A stretch of DNA of 64,000 nt from Prevotella aurantiaca JCM 15754 (GTDB taxonomy: Bacteria > Bacteroidota > Bacteroidia > Bacteroidales > Bacteroidaceae): contig NZ_BAKF01000002.1 of NCBI RefSeq assembly GCF_000614025.1, positions 62,001-126,000 of the forward strand. The letters are read 5' to 3'. Below the pieces are notes generated by a model that saw only the letters and a program-made list of their open reading frames with translations, had not been told where the DNA came from and made no database searches. The translations under genes were made by a program, and so were the position numbers. This document shows, piece by piece, positions 63,480-64,000 of this stretch. Within the stretch, counting starts at the first letter, position 1. Every line of letters begins with the position of its first letter.

Positions 63480-64000
63480 TCAAATGTCATATTCATATTC
63501 TTTGCAAAAATTTTGTGTGTTAAACTCCGCTGTTCCCCAATGCTCATCCAAGTCCACATTCTCACTCTGAGGTTGACATTCGCTTGGTAATTCTCCCACT
63601 TGTACAATTACGGGCAAGTCAGCTATTACCCCCGAAAGTACACACGCCCCCACTGGAAGTATAGGCAAGGATTCTACTGACACCTTATCAAGATAAGATA
63701 TTGCCTTTTCTACCATCTCTATATCTCTATTGTTTACCAATCTATGTATCAGATAATTGTGCAATTGGGATATAATCGTGGGAGATATATCTGATGGACG
63801 TTGACTTGCAAGAATCAAAAACACGCCAAACTTGCGCCCTTCTTTGATAATTTCTTCAAATGTTTCTAAACGAAAATCTTTCCAAGCCTCACTTTCTCGA
63901 TTCGATTCGTATGATAAAATATTATGCGCTTCGTCTATTATAATATGTAAAGTATTTGATAGAGTGTCCCCCCTGAGATTTTTATGTTCTTTATATAACT
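63480..64000 (-). CDS. HerA-like ATPase/helicase, C-terminal part (runs off the window)
   Basis: The frame is open from 64000 to the TAA-equivalent stop at 63480, about 174 residues. Walker B HIIIDEAHNILSY lies near the edge, then WKDFRLETFEEIIKEGRKFGVFLILASQRPSDIS (sensor and arginine region of HerA/FtsK-like pumps), and the typical C-terminal ELPSECQPQSENVDLDEHWG. The Walker A half is beyond the window. It lies 200 bp upstream of the AlbA_2 gene on the same strand, so the two are probably one transcription unit. HerA ATPases partner nucleases or defence effectors in many systems. Confidence 0.85.
   Translation of the reverse strand, partial: LYKEHKNLRGDTLSNTLHIIIDEAHNILSYESNRESEAWKDFRLETFEEIIKEGRKFGVFLILASQRPSDISPTIISQLHNYLIHRLVNNRDIEMVEKAISYLDKVSVESLPILPVGACVLSGVIADLPVIVQVGELPSECQPQSENVDLDEHWGTAEFNTQNFCKEYEYDI

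Noticed and set aside
63283-63607. Minus-strand open frame of about 90 codons between the HerA and AlbA_2 genes
   Set aside because: It overlaps the well-supported HerA C-terminus in another frame and shows no motif.
56113-64000. A full integrative conjugative element
   Set aside because: Only mobilisation genes are visible. There are no tra, coupling protein or integrase genes within the window, so mobilisable element is as far as the evidence goes.

Overview
The window looks like a chromosome segment of an oral Prevotella (phylum Bacteroidota), probably P. intermedia or a close relative. The evidence is the promoter style (TAnnTTTG -7 boxes, sometimes with TTG or TTTG about 19-20 bp upstream, and almost no Shine-Dalgarno sites), a fused SecDF, a fimbrillin lipoprotein, a protein with a type IX secretion-like C-terminus, DUF3822/DUF2851/DUF4252 families and a Bacteroides-type mobilisation module. 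The species call is an inference from style, not from a database match.

Layout. 0-5 kb: YjdF-like membrane protein, rsmD-DUF3822, a RecD-like helicase translationally coupled to a SprT-like protease. 5-17 kb: secreted proteins, a C1 peptidase, a TlpA-like lipoprotein, yfcE, the DUF2851-thioesterase-dprA operon, a PAP2 phosphatase fused to a beta-barrel, and a mannose-1-phosphate guanylyltransferase. 17-36 kb: HIT-greA flanked by two related unknown membrane proteins, secDF, rhomboid-EEP nuclease, HU, pdxST, a secreted LRR protein, dusB, ruvB, and an ECF-sigma operon bracketed by DUF4252 genes. 36-56 kb: topA, aroK, speA, a second ECF sigma/anti-sigma pair, a fimbrillin locus with a small leader gene, a probable metal or haem uptake locus (TonB receptor, two related lipoproteins, a His/Cys-rich small protein), a deiminase-like protein, and ribF-CPBP. 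56.0-64 kb: a tRNA with anticodon CAU, followed directly by a visibly more GC-rich mobilisable element (DUF3853, replication-type ATPase, MobC-like/relaxase, membrane coiled-coil protein) with an AlbA_2/ATPase protein and a HerA-like ATPase that runs off the end.

Two window-wide features stand out. First, four intergenic copies of a 186-187 bp repeat with TGTAAA/TTTACA ends and a palindromic core of about 22-nt units. It resembles a MITE, and no gene explains it. Second, six genes are interrupted by eight single-base frameshifts (seven missing bases, one extra). Their flanking frames read cleanly, so either the sequence carries indel errors or these genes are decaying. The most promising possibly undescribed systems are the 48.2-52.7 kb receptor/lipoprotein locus, the HerA plus AlbA_2 cargo pair, the 186-bp repeat family, and the paired NWxDWL membrane proteins around HIT-greA.
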